Source of the DNA: Rhizobiales bacterium UBA1912
GTDB lineage: Bacteria; Pseudomonadota; Alphaproteobacteria; Rhizobiales; Devosiaceae
Length of the DNA stretch: 64,000 bases
Direction: 5' to 3'
Assembly: GCA_002337455.1 (NCBI GenBank)
Contig: DDGC01000030.1
Coordinates: 68,801 to 132,800 of the forward strand
Shown: positions 32,178 through 40,244 of the stretch, piece after piece
Layout of the letters: each line of letters begins with the position of its first letter
Numbering within the stretch: position 1 is the stretch's first letter
Program-made: the position numbers and the translations under genes
The notes under the pieces: model-generated
Told to the model about the DNA's origin: nothing
What the model saw: only the letters and a program-made list of their open reading frames with translations
The model's database searches: none

Positions 32178-33935
32178 TCAGAAAGGATTGGCCAGCCGGT
32201 CGAGCGGCACGCCGGCGCTGATGATGCCGCTCGAAATCGCGCGCAACAGGTCCGGGTCGAGCACGTGCTGGCGCAATGCCGGCATGATGCCCAGCCGTCT
32301 GAACCGCTGGCTGGCCAGAAGTCTTGGCAGATAGGCATTGATGATTTCCGCGTCCCGCAACTGCCCACCGGCCGCCACCATGACGGCAGTGCCCAGATCG
32401 GGGACCGCCGAAACCATGCGCTCACCGACGGCTGCCGCCTGAGCGTAATCGCCCTGTCGCATGGCCCAGAGCGCCGGAACGATCGAATAGAAATCGGGTG
32501 GATCGACCTCAACTGACAGAGCCCGCTGCGACAGGGCCCGGGCCGTCTCCCAATTGCCGTTCAGACTTTCTACATAGCCATAGTCAGCCAGCACATCGAC
32601 CATGGCGGGATTGAGCTGGACCGCGGTGTTGTAGTCATCACGCGCGCGCCCAATCTCTCCGGCGAGAAAGGCCACTTGGGCCCGCAGCGCCCAGTTGAAC
32701 CCGCTTGTCGGCTCCATGGCGATCGCCCGCTGGGCCAGTTCGCGCGCCTCGTCGATGAGCGCGGCACCCTCGGCGGTGTCGGTGCCCGCTCGCCAGCCCT
32801 CCTCGGCCGTCAAGAACGCCAGAATGGCAGCGCCCTCCGGCCATTCTTCGGTCATGGACTGACGCGCGCACCGCTCAAGCCCCCCGGCGTCGAAAACTGT
32901 GCGCTGCTCGCGGAACATCCCGTAGGCAACAAGGCACGGATAGGGTTCAAGCACCGGATCGTCTTCCGCCGCGTGCTCCTCGATCCAACTCCGCGCAGAC
33001 TTGTGCAGGGGTCCGCGCGGGCTGCCGAGCCTGAGCGAAAACTGTTCGGACACGTCCTGCAAATTCATGTTGGGCGCCCCAGCGTCCAGAGGCACCTCCA
33101 CTTCAAATGTGGCGACAACCGAACGTGTCGGGGCATCCTGCAACAGGATGGAATAAAGAATGCCGCGCGGCGATCGGCGGGCCACGCCCGACAGCACATA
33201 AACGCCGCCGTTTGCGCGCTCCACCTCGCGGGGGTCGGCTTGCGGCCCGCCATAGCGCGCCGAGAGATCGGAGAACTGGTTGAGGTCGGTGACCAGTTCG
33301 AGCGCCAGACCGGCAACGAGCGGCGTGCTGCGCTGATCGTCAGTGAGATTTTCGAAGTCCTCGATAATGACCAGCGGCATGACCGGTTGAACGACGGCGG
33401 GTCCCGACGCCGTGCGTTGTCCAAGCTCCGGCCAGAAATAGAGCGAAGCGATGAGCAAAAGGGCTGCCGCGGCGCCCGCCACCCAGATCGATCGCGAAGG
33501 CGACTGTGGCGGTCGGGAAACTGTCCCATCTTCGGCGCTGTCCGGCCCCTTCCCATCCGTTCCAACGGCCGGACGGCTGTCTTCCCGAGGAACGAAATCG
33601 GGCACATAGCGGCCGACCGGCAGGACAATGCGCATAGATGCGCTGCCCAGATCGAGCTTGTCATACTCCTCGATCAGGCCGCGCAACCGGCGCGCCTGCA
33701 CCCTTACGATCGGGTCCGACTGTGGATCGAAGTTTTCCTCTCTCCCAAAAACGTCGACGGCAATGGAATAGGCTTTTACCGAATCCGAACGCCCCGTAAG
33801 GGCCGCGTCAACAATGTAGGAAAGGAACGCCGAAAGCCTCGGAGACCGGGCCATGGGCGGCCAGGCCAGGAGCTCTTCAAGCGCTTGGCGAACCGCTAAT
33901 TGTTCGTCCTCGGCGTACACCCGCCCCTCAGGCAT
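32178..33935 (-). CDS. Winged-helix/TM/TPR protein (adenylate cyclase-like architecture)
   Basis: 585 residues. The N-terminus (about 1-115) resembles the winged-helix-like domain found in rhizobial cyclase-like and TPR proteins: RSPRLSAFLSYIVDAALTG, VFGREENFDPQSDPIVRVQA and RRLRGLIEEYDKL. A Pro/Ser-rich linker (about 116-148) leads to one TM helix (WVAGAAAALLLIASLYFW). A TolB/FlgO-like segment (LVIIEDFENLTDDQ) follows, then TPR-like helices (about 380-540). No cyclase catalytic domain is visible. AGGAGG precedes the ATG. It may be a membrane-tethered sensor or regulator; partner and signal unknown. Confidence 0.7.
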   Translation of the reverse strand: MPEGRVYAEDEQLAVRQALEELLAWPPMARSPRLSAFLSYIVDAALTGRSDSVKAYSIAVDVFGREENFDPQSDPIVRVQARRLRGLIEEYDKLDLGSASMRIVLPVGRYVPDFVPREDSRPAVGTDGKGPDSAEDGTVSRPPQSPSRSIWVAGAAAALLLIASLYFWPELGQRTASGPAVVQPVMPLVIIEDFENLTDDQRSTPLVAGLALELVTDLNQFSDLSARYGGPQADPREVERANGGVYVLSGVARRSPRGILYSILLQDAPTRSVVATFEVEVPLDAGAPNMNLQDVSEQFSLRLGSPRGPLHKSARSWIEEHAAEDDPVLEPYPCLVAYGMFREQRTVFDAGGLERCARQSMTEEWPEGAAILAFLTAEEGWRAGTDTAEGAALIDEARELAQRAIAMEPTSGFNWALRAQVAFLAGEIGRARDDYNTAVQLNPAMVDVLADYGYVESLNGNWETARALSQRALSVEVDPPDFYSIVPALWAMRQGDYAQAAAVGERMVSAVPDLGTAVMVAAGGQLRDAEIINAYLPRLLASQRFRRLGIMPALRQHVLDPDLLRAISSGIISAGVPLDRLANPF

Positions 33936-33970
33936 GCGCTCCTCCTTTGGAGCACACTAGACCTCTCCAT

Positions 33971-33982
33971 TTTACATGTAAA
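33971..33982. promoter_or_regulatory. Palindrome upstream of the winged-helix/TPR gene
   Basis: TTTACATGTAAA is a perfect 12-bp palindrome 36 bp upstream of the start codon at 33935, in the 282-bp gap to the divergent receiver-like gene. It could be an operator. Confidence 0.4.
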
Positions 33983-34217
33983 TCGGCAACCCTTTTACCG
34001 CCTGTTACGGCTGATAACCTTCCGCTTGCGCGCGACTTGCCCCATATGGCCCTCATCGCAATTGTCCGTTGCCGCTTTTCGGCATTTTTCGGGCCCGCGA
34101 TTAAAGCGGTCTCCTGGCGGAGAGGCGCTGAGTTTCCTTGTTTGTCGCATGTTTTTTGGAGCCAGCCGGTTCGATTCCAAGACTGGCCGCTCGCTCTTGT
34201 TTTTCTGGTTGGGGCCA

Positions 34218-34667
34218 ATGACCAGCAATGTCGCGCTTGAGCCGTTATTCGTGCTCGTAGATGACCATATTCATTCCGCACGCCTGATGCGCAGGGCGAT
34301 GCAGATGAGTGCTTCACCCGCACGCGTTGCCTGGATCGGCAATGCCCGCCGGGCAGAGCGCACGCTTGCCCGCCTGCTGGGCCCCGGCGCAACCCAGCGG
34401 CCCGATATGGTGATCGTGGACCTCAAGTCCTACAGCGGCGCATCGGCCGCGTTCATTTCCCGGATCGGGAACCTCGCTGCTGCCGTGAACGTTCCGCTCG
34501 CAGCCATTACAGACACCGGAGCCGCAGACCCCCGTCACGCGCTCCTCAAGAGCGGCGCCGACGCCGTTTTCGTCCGCCATCACGACCTGGACGCCTATCG
34601 GGCGGAGATGGCGAAGATAATCGATTTCTGGGTGCGGGAGACCGTCACCTGGCCCATTCGGGCGTAG
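34218..34667 (+). CDS. Response-regulator receiver-like protein
   Basis: About 149 residues from ATG 34218; the frame is open upstream to 33900 but that part is not protein-like and runs over the divergent promoter. The order of features fits a receiver domain without output: acidic FVLVDDHIHSARLMRRAM near the N-terminus (residues ~11-28), a central VIVDLKSYSGASAAF with an Asp where phosphorylation occurs, then LAAITDTGAADPRHALLKSG and ADAVFVRHHDLDAYRAEM. The conserved Lys of beta-5 is not obvious, so it may be atypical. Partner kinase not seen. Moderate confidence. Confidence 0.55.
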   Translation: MTSNVALEPLFVLVDDHIHSARLMRRAMQMSASPARVAWIGNARRAERTLARLLGPGATQRPDMVIVDLKSYSGASAAFISRIGNLAAAVNVPLAAITDTGAADPRHALLKSGADAVFVRHHDLDAYRAEMAKIIDFWVRETVTWPIRA

Positions 34668-35252
34668 CCACCGCGTCCCCGGCTGCGTTCGATAGGGAGG
34701 AATGTACTCCTTAATACGTCCCCCAAGGAACGTGTTGCATTCATTCCTCCCGCCTTTTCCGGCCTTATGGCCATTAGAATGCTCCCAGGATAAGTGGACC
34801 CACTTATCCGGTTTGGAAGCGCGACAAAACAATGACTTAGAGCAATTGAGGCGATTCAGGGAAGCGCTGAAAGGCTCTAGCGTTCATCGCGGCTCGTCCC
34901 TCCCTTGCCGCGATAGAGAAGACCGGCGGACCTGCGTCCTCGTTTCGCCGGCCTTCAGGGGAGAGGGGCATGCGTAGTCTTGCCGGCCGGCACTTGCCGC
35001 ACCTCTCCCCATCCTTTTTCCACTGCCCAAGGGCATCATTCGGCATTGTTTTCCTTGCGCTAACCCTTTGTTTTAAAAGCGCCGGCCTAGAATCAGACGG
35101 CAAACTTTCACCCAGATTGTTTCAATCTGTTAACAAAGGCTTGCCAGACGGTTTCGTCTCAAGCATTCTCCCCCATGTATGCGGCGTTAACTTTCCGGAA
35201 AGTTCTGCGGGTTGGTCCGTCGTCTTTTCCGGACATGTGCGGGGAGGCCACC
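34668..35252. other. Intergenic region with repeats
   Basis: 585 bp. It holds a dispersed palindrome (34781-34880) and a 9-bp inverted repeat GGGGAGAGG/CCTCTCCCC (34958-34966 and 35002-35010) of the same type as the CCTCTCCCC blocks at 3.7 kb and 63.7 kb. Open frames crossing it look accidental. Confidence 0.5.
34781..34880 (+). repeat. Dispersed palindromic repeat
   Basis: GGATAAGTGG-AC-CCACTTATCC is a perfect hairpin at 34788-34809, followed by CGGTTTGGAAGCGCGAC, AAAACAATGACTTAGAGCAA and further similarity. The reverse complement of 39121-39214 aligns across about 57 bp with most positions identical. The CGGTTyGGAAGCG part recurs at 2861-2900. Confidence 0.7.
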
Positions 35253-35450
35253 ATGATGACCACACCACGCCTCGTCAGTCTGACCGCCCTCGCGGCCAGC
35301 CTGTTCATCGTCATATTGACGATTACTCAAGCCAATGGATTGACAGCGACGCCCGAGATGGACGTTGCAAGTGTTGCCTGTATCGAGACGACGATCTCGT
35401 CCGATTGCCCGGCATCGGGATCACTCGTTCAGGCCGCCGTCCAGCGCTGA
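35253..35450 (+). CDS. Small exported or membrane-anchored protein (65 aa)
   Basis: 65 residues from ATG 35253 with GGGGAGG five bases upstream, a strong start. The N-terminus TTPRLVSLTALAASLFIVILTITQA is a typical signal or anchor (given here in two parts: TTPRLVSLTALAASLF and IVILTITQA). The remainder is short and acidic with two Cys (VASVACIETTISSDCPASG). Function unknown. It lies 247 bp upstream of otsB. Confidence 0.6.
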   Translation: MMTTPRLVSLTALAASLFIVILTITQANGLTATPEMDVASVACIETTISSDCPASGSLVQAAVQR

Positions 35451-35697
35451 CAAGATTACGCCCTGGCCGGGACAGACCTGGCCAGGCACCTGGCTTCCAT
35501 TTTCGTTGCATGTGCGCCCGGCGACTAGCCGGTATGCGCCGTTGGCTGTTGCCTTGGCCCGCAGCCTCGGCAAGACTTGTCTCGTCGGTTTGCCGGGGCG
35601 ATACCGAAACAAGCCATCGCCCCGTTGAGCCGGAACCCTTTGCCCACACGGGCATTGAAGTGATGGAGCGAACCTCAACAACCAAGCCCCGGAGATT

Positions 35698-36504
35698 ATG
35701 CAAAACGCAGTTTCCGCTATCCTGTCCGCCAGTTCGGGCCCGGTAGCGATATTCACCGATTTTGACGGTACCCTCGTTGAAATCGCCTCACACCCGGATG
35801 CGATCATCGTCCCGGATGATCTCCCTGCCCGGCTGCGTTCCCTGTATTCCGCGCTCGATGGCGCGCTTGCTGTCGTTACGGGCCGCACAATCGAAACGAT
35901 AGACAGCTTCCTTCCCGCGCAGGATTTTTCGGTCACCGGCAGTCACGGTGCCGAACGCCGCCACGATGGAACATCGGAAGGCCCCGCTCCCCATATCGTC
36001 TCCAACGCAACGGCAATAACCCGGCATGTGTCCGACACGCTGGCCGGTAAAGACGGGTTGTTCGTCGAGCCCAAGCCCACCGGCGTTGCCGTCCATTACC
36101 GCGCGGCCCCCGAAAAGGGCGCAATGGCCAGCGCAGCGCTCGAGAGTGCTCTTGAGGGGCATCCCGATTTTCACGCGATAGCGGGCAAGATGGTCTTCGA
36201 AGCGCGCCCCCTTTCAGCAAACAAGGGCGCAGCGCTCGAACACTTGATGCAGGTTAAGCCCTTTGCAGGCCGCACCCCGGTTTTCATCGGCGACGACGTG
36301 ACCGACGAGGATGGATTTGCCGCCGCCGAGCGCCTTGGCGGCTTCGGCGTCAGGATTGGTCAGCCAGCCGAGACTAGCGCCCGCTTCGCCCTGCCCGACA
36401 TCGCTTCGCTGTTTGCCTATTTCGACGCGCTGATCGCGAGGGAACCAAACACCGCCGCATCCGATTTTGCGGATCAAAGAGTCCAGGAAAGCAGGGTCAG
36501 ATGA
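35698..36504 (+). CDS. otsB: Trehalose-6-phosphate phosphatase
   Basis: 268 residues, HAD superfamily. Motif I FTDFDGTLVEIA (D21 and D23 are the nucleophile and acid), motif II VVTGRTIE, the cap region with VEPKPTGVAVHYRAAPE and motif IV FIGDDVTDEDGF are all present. Converts trehalose 6-phosphate to trehalose. The GGAG is five bases upstream of ATG 35698. Its end overlaps otsA by four bases (ATGA), a reversed-order otsBA operon. Trehalose is a compatible solute; synthesis points to osmotic or desiccation stress tolerance (inference). Confidence 0.96.
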   Translation: MQNAVSAILSASSGPVAIFTDFDGTLVEIASHPDAIIVPDDLPARLRSLYSALDGALAVVTGRTIETIDSFLPAQDFSVTGSHGAERRHDGTSEGPAPHIVSNATAITRHVSDTLAGKDGLFVEPKPTGVAVHYRAAPEKGAMASAALESALEGHPDFHAIAGKMVFEARPLSANKGAALEHLMQVKPFAGRTPVFIGDDVTDEDGFAAAERLGGFGVRIGQPAETSARFALPDIASLFAYFDALIAREPNTAASDFADQRVQESRVR

Positions 36505-38027
36505 GCCGCCTCATTGTCGTTTCAAATCGAATTCCCGGGAAGGCGCCCGCCGCGGGCGGCCTTGCCGTCGCCTTGAAAAAAACCCTCTCCGCACGAGATG
36601 GCTTCTGGTTCGGATGGTCCGGAGCGTTCGCAGAAACGCCCAGCCGAGACGCGAAGTTCGAGACCATAGACGGGCTGCAGATCGGCTCGATAGACCTCAC
36701 CAAATCCGATCACCAGAGCTATTACGCCGGTTTTTCCAATTCCATTCTCTGGCCAGCCTTCCATCTGCGGCTCGACCTGACCGATATCCATTCCCACTGG
36801 TATGAAGGCTATCGCCGCGTCAACGTGCAGTTCGCCGAGGCCATCGCCAAGCACATCCAGCCCGATGACGTCATCTGGGTCCATGATTATCACCTGATCC
36901 CGCTGGCCACCGAGTTGCGCCGGCGCAATATCCGCAACAAGATCGGGTTCTATCTCCATATCCCGTTTCCGACCCCCGACGCGCTGAACGCCATTCCGCA
37001 CCATGAGGAATTGCTGACCGACCTTTTGGCCTACGATCTGGTCGGGTTCCAGGCGCAGCGCGACGTTGCGGCTTTCAACGAATTCATCGCCCACGAGGAA
37101 ATGTACCGCCAGGCCGGGGGCACCCCATTCGAAATCGAGATGGGCAACACCGTTCTCGAAGCCTTCCCGATCGGGTCGGACCCCGATGCCTTTGCCAAAC
37201 TGGCCGCCAGCCCCAACGCCCAGAAGATGTACAAGCGTGTCGAGCGTTCAATGAACGGCCGGGCCATGATCCTGGGCGTCGACAGGCTCGATTATTCCAA
37301 GGGCCTGCCCCAGCGCGTCCAGGCGTACGAAAAGCTGCTCGAAAACAACGCCAATCTCCGGCGCGCCGTCCACATGATCCAGATCGCCCCGCCCTCGCGC
37401 GATACGATCAAGGAGTATCAGGTGATCTCGGACGAGCTCGATACTGCTGTGGGGCGGCTCACCGGCCGCTTTGCCGAACCGGACTGGCTGCCCATCACCT
37501 ACGTCAAACGCGCCTATTCCCAGGCCTCGCTGGCCGGGCTCTACCGCCTCGCCCGCGTCGGGCTGGTCACCCCACTGCGCGACGGCATGAATTTGGTTGC
37601 CCACGAATATGTCGCCTCGCAGAACCCTGAAAATCCCGGAGTGCTGGTTCTCTCCCGTTTCGCCGGCGCCGCGGAAATCTTCCATGATGCGCTCATCATC
37701 AACCCCTTCGACACTGACGAGACCGCAGAAGCCATGCGCCTTGCAATCTCCATGCCGCTCGAAGAGCGCAAGGAGCGCTGGGAGAGCCTGATGAAAGTGG
37801 CCCAGACCTATAATATCGATAACTGGGCCGACAGCTTTCTTGCTGCATTGACCGGCGATGCGTCGTCGGGCACAGGCGACGATGATCCCGATGGCGACCC
37901 CGACGAGGAGGACGCGTTGCTTCCGCGCGCCGGGGCACTGGGCCGGTCCGCTACGATGTCTCTTCAGCACCGCACGCCGCGGCTCTCGCTTTTGCCCTGG
38001 CTGCGCTCGGTGTTTTCGGGGACATAA
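36501..38027 (+). CDS. otsA: Alpha,alpha-trehalose-6-phosphate synthase
   Basis: GT20 glycosyltransferase joining UDP-glucose and glucose 6-phosphate. 508 residues. Conserved parts include LIVVSNRIPGKAPAAGGLAV, the WVHDYHLIPLATELRRRN acceptor region, FYLHIPFPTPDALNAIP, DLVGFQAQRDVAAF, GVDRLDYSKGLPQRVQAYEK and LRDGMNLVAHEYVASQ. The C-terminal ~50 residues form an acidic, Asp-rich tail (GDDDPDGDPDEEDALLPR) beyond the catalytic fold. It follows otsB with a four-base overlap. Full-length and intact. Confidence 0.97.
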   Translation: MSRLIVVSNRIPGKAPAAGGLAVALKKTLSARDGFWFGWSGAFAETPSRDAKFETIDGLQIGSIDLTKSDHQSYYAGFSNSILWPAFHLRLDLTDIHSHWYEGYRRVNVQFAEAIAKHIQPDDVIWVHDYHLIPLATELRRRNIRNKIGFYLHIPFPTPDALNAIPHHEELLTDLLAYDLVGFQAQRDVAAFNEFIAHEEMYRQAGGTPFEIEMGNTVLEAFPIGSDPDAFAKLAASPNAQKMYKRVERSMNGRAMILGVDRLDYSKGLPQRVQAYEKLLENNANLRRAVHMIQIAPPSRDTIKEYQVISDELDTAVGRLTGRFAEPDWLPITYVKRAYSQASLAGLYRLARVGLVTPLRDGMNLVAHEYVASQNPENPGVLVLSRFAGAAEIFHDALIINPFDTDETAEAMRLAISMPLEERKERWESLMKVAQTYNIDNWADSFLAALTGDASSGTGDDDPDGDPDEEDALLPRAGALGRSATMSLQHRTPRLSLLPWLRSVFSGT

Positions 38028-38031
38028 AGAC

Positions 38032-38057
38032 AAAAAAGGGCGGCCCGAGAGCCGCCC
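38032..38057 (-). terminator. Bidirectional terminator at otsA / sugar importer boundary
   Basis: GGGCGGC (38038-38044) and GCCGCCC (38051-38057) pair around a 6-base loop. On the minus strand the stem is followed by six T (38032-38037), ending the importer operon. It also follows otsA. Confidence 0.8.
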
Positions 38058-38087
38058 TTGCTGTTGCACTATGGGAGGGAGTGCGGG

Positions 38088-39038
38088 TCAGAACGTCGAA
38101 TCCGGGAAGTAATAGTTTTCGGCGTTCTCGGGCGTGATCAGCGGCGCGCCCAGAATGTATTCGCCCGAAACCGGTCCGTTCGATGTGAAGTGGCTGACGG
38201 TCACGTCCATCGCCGTGGCGATCATCGCGGGCGGATAGAGAACGTCGACCGGAACCAGGTCCGAGCCTTCCATCACCATCTGGATGATTTCCTTCATCCC
38301 GGCACCGCCGACGATGAACAACTCGTCCTCGCGGCCCGCCTGACGCACGGCTTCGATAACGCCGAGTGCAATATCGTCGTCCTGCGCCCAGACGCCATCA
38401 ATGTCCGGGAAGCGCGACAGGAAGTCCTGCATCACCTCGAACCCATCGTCACGGTTCCAGTTGGCGTACTGGTTGTCCAGAACGTTGATGCCCGAGCCGT
38501 CAATGGTTTCCATGAACGCGTTGAAGCGTTCATCGTCGATCACTGTGGGGATGCCGCGCAGGATGACGATGTTGTCGCCCTCACCCAGCCGGGTCAGGAA
38601 ATATTCGCCCGAGACCGTTCCCAGCGCCGTGTTGTTACCCGCGACGTAAACGTCCTCGATGCCTTCCTGAGCCAGACCGCGGTCAACCACGGTGACGAAA
38701 ACCCCTGAATCCTTGACCATTCGCACCGGATCGGTGAGCGGCTCGGATTCGAACGGCAGAACGACAAGAGCGTCGATCTGGTGGATCGAGATCAGATCCT
38801 CGAGATCGTTGGCCTGTTGTGCCGGACCGTCGGCGGCAATCAGGATGATGTCGATATCGGGGTTGGCTTCTTCGAGCCGGGTCATGGCCTGTTCGGCGTG
38901 CCAGTTCAGCCCGCCTGCCCAGCCATGGGTCGCTGCCGGAATGGACACACCGATCTTGATTTCCTGGGCCGCCGCGGCGGTCACCCCCAGCGCAACGCTG
39001 CACAGGGCAGCGCCGGCGATGAGCTTGAGTGTTCGCAT
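38088..39038 (-). CDS. Sugar ABC transporter substrate-binding protein (RbsB-like)
   Basis: 316 residues from ATG 39038, with AGGAGG seven bases upstream. A Sec signal peptide MRTLKLIAGAALCSVALGVT ends near AAAAQ. The mature part is a class-B periplasmic-binding fold: IKIGVSIPAATHGWAGGLNW, LIAADGPAQQANDLEDLI, ALVVLPFESEPLTDPVRMV, VVDRGLAQ, then GVWAQDDDIALGVIEAVRQA. This is the family that binds ribose, other simple sugars or autoinducer-type ligands. The ligand is not predictable from sequence. Last gene of the minus-strand importer operon, separated from the permease by a 174-bp gap that holds a dispersed repeat. Confidence 0.9.
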   Translation of the reverse strand: MRTLKLIAGAALCSVALGVTAAAAQEIKIGVSIPAATHGWAGGLNWHAEQAMTRLEEANPDIDIILIAADGPAQQANDLEDLISIHQIDALVVLPFESEPLTDPVRMVKDSGVFVTVVDRGLAQEGIEDVYVAGNNTALGTVSGEYFLTRLGEGDNIVILRGIPTVIDDERFNAFMETIDGSGINVLDNQYANWNRDDGFEVMQDFLSRFPDIDGVWAQDDDIALGVIEAVRQAGREDELFIVGGAGMKEIIQMVMEGSDLVPVDVLYPPAMIATAMDVTVSHFTSNGPVSGEYILGAPLITPENAENYYFPDSTF

Positions 39039-39120
39039 GATAGTCCTCCTTGGTTGTGTTTCGCACCTCTCCTCAAGGCGCTGCCCCCGCCGGCGCACAT
39101 TGGCGCCGGTTGGAATTTCT

Positions 39121-39214
39121 AGAGCATTTCCGCTCTTCTTCGAATTGCGTCGATTGCTCTAAGTCTTTGTTTTGTCGCGCTCCCGAACCGGATAGGTGGT
39201 TTCCAAAACGCTCT
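39121..39214 (-). repeat. Dispersed palindromic repeat (inverted orientation)
   Basis: Its reverse complement reads ...CACCTATCCGGTTCGGGAGC then GCGACAAAACAAAGACTTAG, aligning with 34781-34880. It sits between the binding-protein gene and the permease gene, inside the importer operon, where it could affect relative expression. Confidence 0.65.
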
Positions 39215-40244
39215 ATCCCTTGGTCTTCGAAAAGATGTTGAGATGACCAAGATTGCCGCGCTGCAGCCAGACAGCGGCGATGATGATGACGCCCTGCACC
39301 GCACCGTTGAGATAGTTCGAGATGATGTCGGTGAGGTTCAAAATATTGCCGATGGTGGTGAGCATGATCGCACCGATCACAGTGCCCCCGATCCGCCCGT
39401 ACCCGCCCTTGAGCATCGTGCCGCCGATAATGACCGCCGCAATCGCTTCAAGCTCCCAAAGCACGCCGGTCGAGGACGAGGCCGAGCCCAACCGCGGCAC
39501 ATAGATGATCGTAGCGATCGAAACGCACAGCCCCTGAATGACATAGGTCAGGGTCTTGATCCGATCGACCTTGATGGCCGAGTAGCGCGCCACGGTTTCG
39601 TTCGACCCGATCGCCATGCAATAGCGCCCGAATGCCGTGCGGTTGAGCAGCACCCAGCCCAGAACCGCGACCAGCGCAAACACCAGCACCGGAATGGGAA
39701 TGCCCAGCAGGCTGCCGTAATAGACCGGGCGATAAGCGTCGCGGATATCGAAGGCCAGCGACAGCGTTCCGCCATCGGCGAAATAGGTCACCAGCGAGCG
39801 GAATATTCCCATCGTGCCCAGCGTCACGATAAAGGCCTCGATCTTGCCCTTGGTCGTCATGAAGCCGTTGAGAAAGCCCGCAGCCAGCCCCAGCAGCACA
39901 GAGGCCGCACAGCCGAGCAGTACGGTGGGAACGCCGGTTCCCAGCGTTTCGATGGCTGCGTTCATGACGATGATCATCACGCCCGAAATCACCGCCGCCA
40001 TCGACCCGACCGAAAGGTCGATCCCGCCAGCGGTAATGACAAACGTCGCGCCCACCGCGATGATGCCGATAAAGGCCGACCGCGTCAGAAGGTTGGAGAT
40101 ATTGCCCTCCGAGGCGAACGCGGAATTGAGCGCAAAGCCCAATATGCACAGCGCGATCAGCGCCACGAGCGGCCCGAAGGTGTGATAATCGATCTTGAAC
40201 CGCTTTTTGGCGGGCTTTACGCCCTCATGCGCTTGCGCGGTCAT
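39213..40244 (-). CDS. Sugar ABC transporter permease (RbsC/AraH type)
   Basis: 343 residues from ATG 40244. About nine to ten membrane helices; the domain matches BPD_transp_2: FVITAGGIDLSVGSMAAVIS, ALVAVLGWVLLNRTAFGRYC and the EAA-like cytoplasmic loop AIGSNETVARYSAIKVDR, then VIIGGTMLKGGYGRIGGTVI. Pairs as a homodimer with the ATPase encoded next to it. The start overlaps the ATPase stop by 20 bp. Same operon as the binding protein. Confidence 0.92.
   Translation of the reverse strand: MTAQAHEGVKPAKKRFKIDYHTFGPLVALIALCILGFALNSAFASEGNISNLLTRSAFIGIIAVGATFVITAGGIDLSVGSMAAVISGVMIIVMNAAIETLGTGVPTVLLGCAASVLLGLAAGFLNGFMTTKGKIEAFIVTLGTMGIFRSLVTYFADGGTLSLAFDIRDAYRPVYYGSLLGIPIPVLVFALVAVLGWVLLNRTAFGRYCMAIGSNETVARYSAIKVDRIKTLTYVIQGLCVSIATIIYVPRLGSASSSTGVLWELEAIAAVIIGGTMLKGGYGRIGGTVIGAIMLTTIGNILNLTDIISNYLNGAVQGVIIIAAVWLQRGNLGHLNIFSKTKG

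Noticed and set aside
33900..34217. Upstream extension of the receiver-like frame
   Set aside because: It crosses the divergent promoter and palindrome and does not look like protein; ATG 34218 begins the family-like part.
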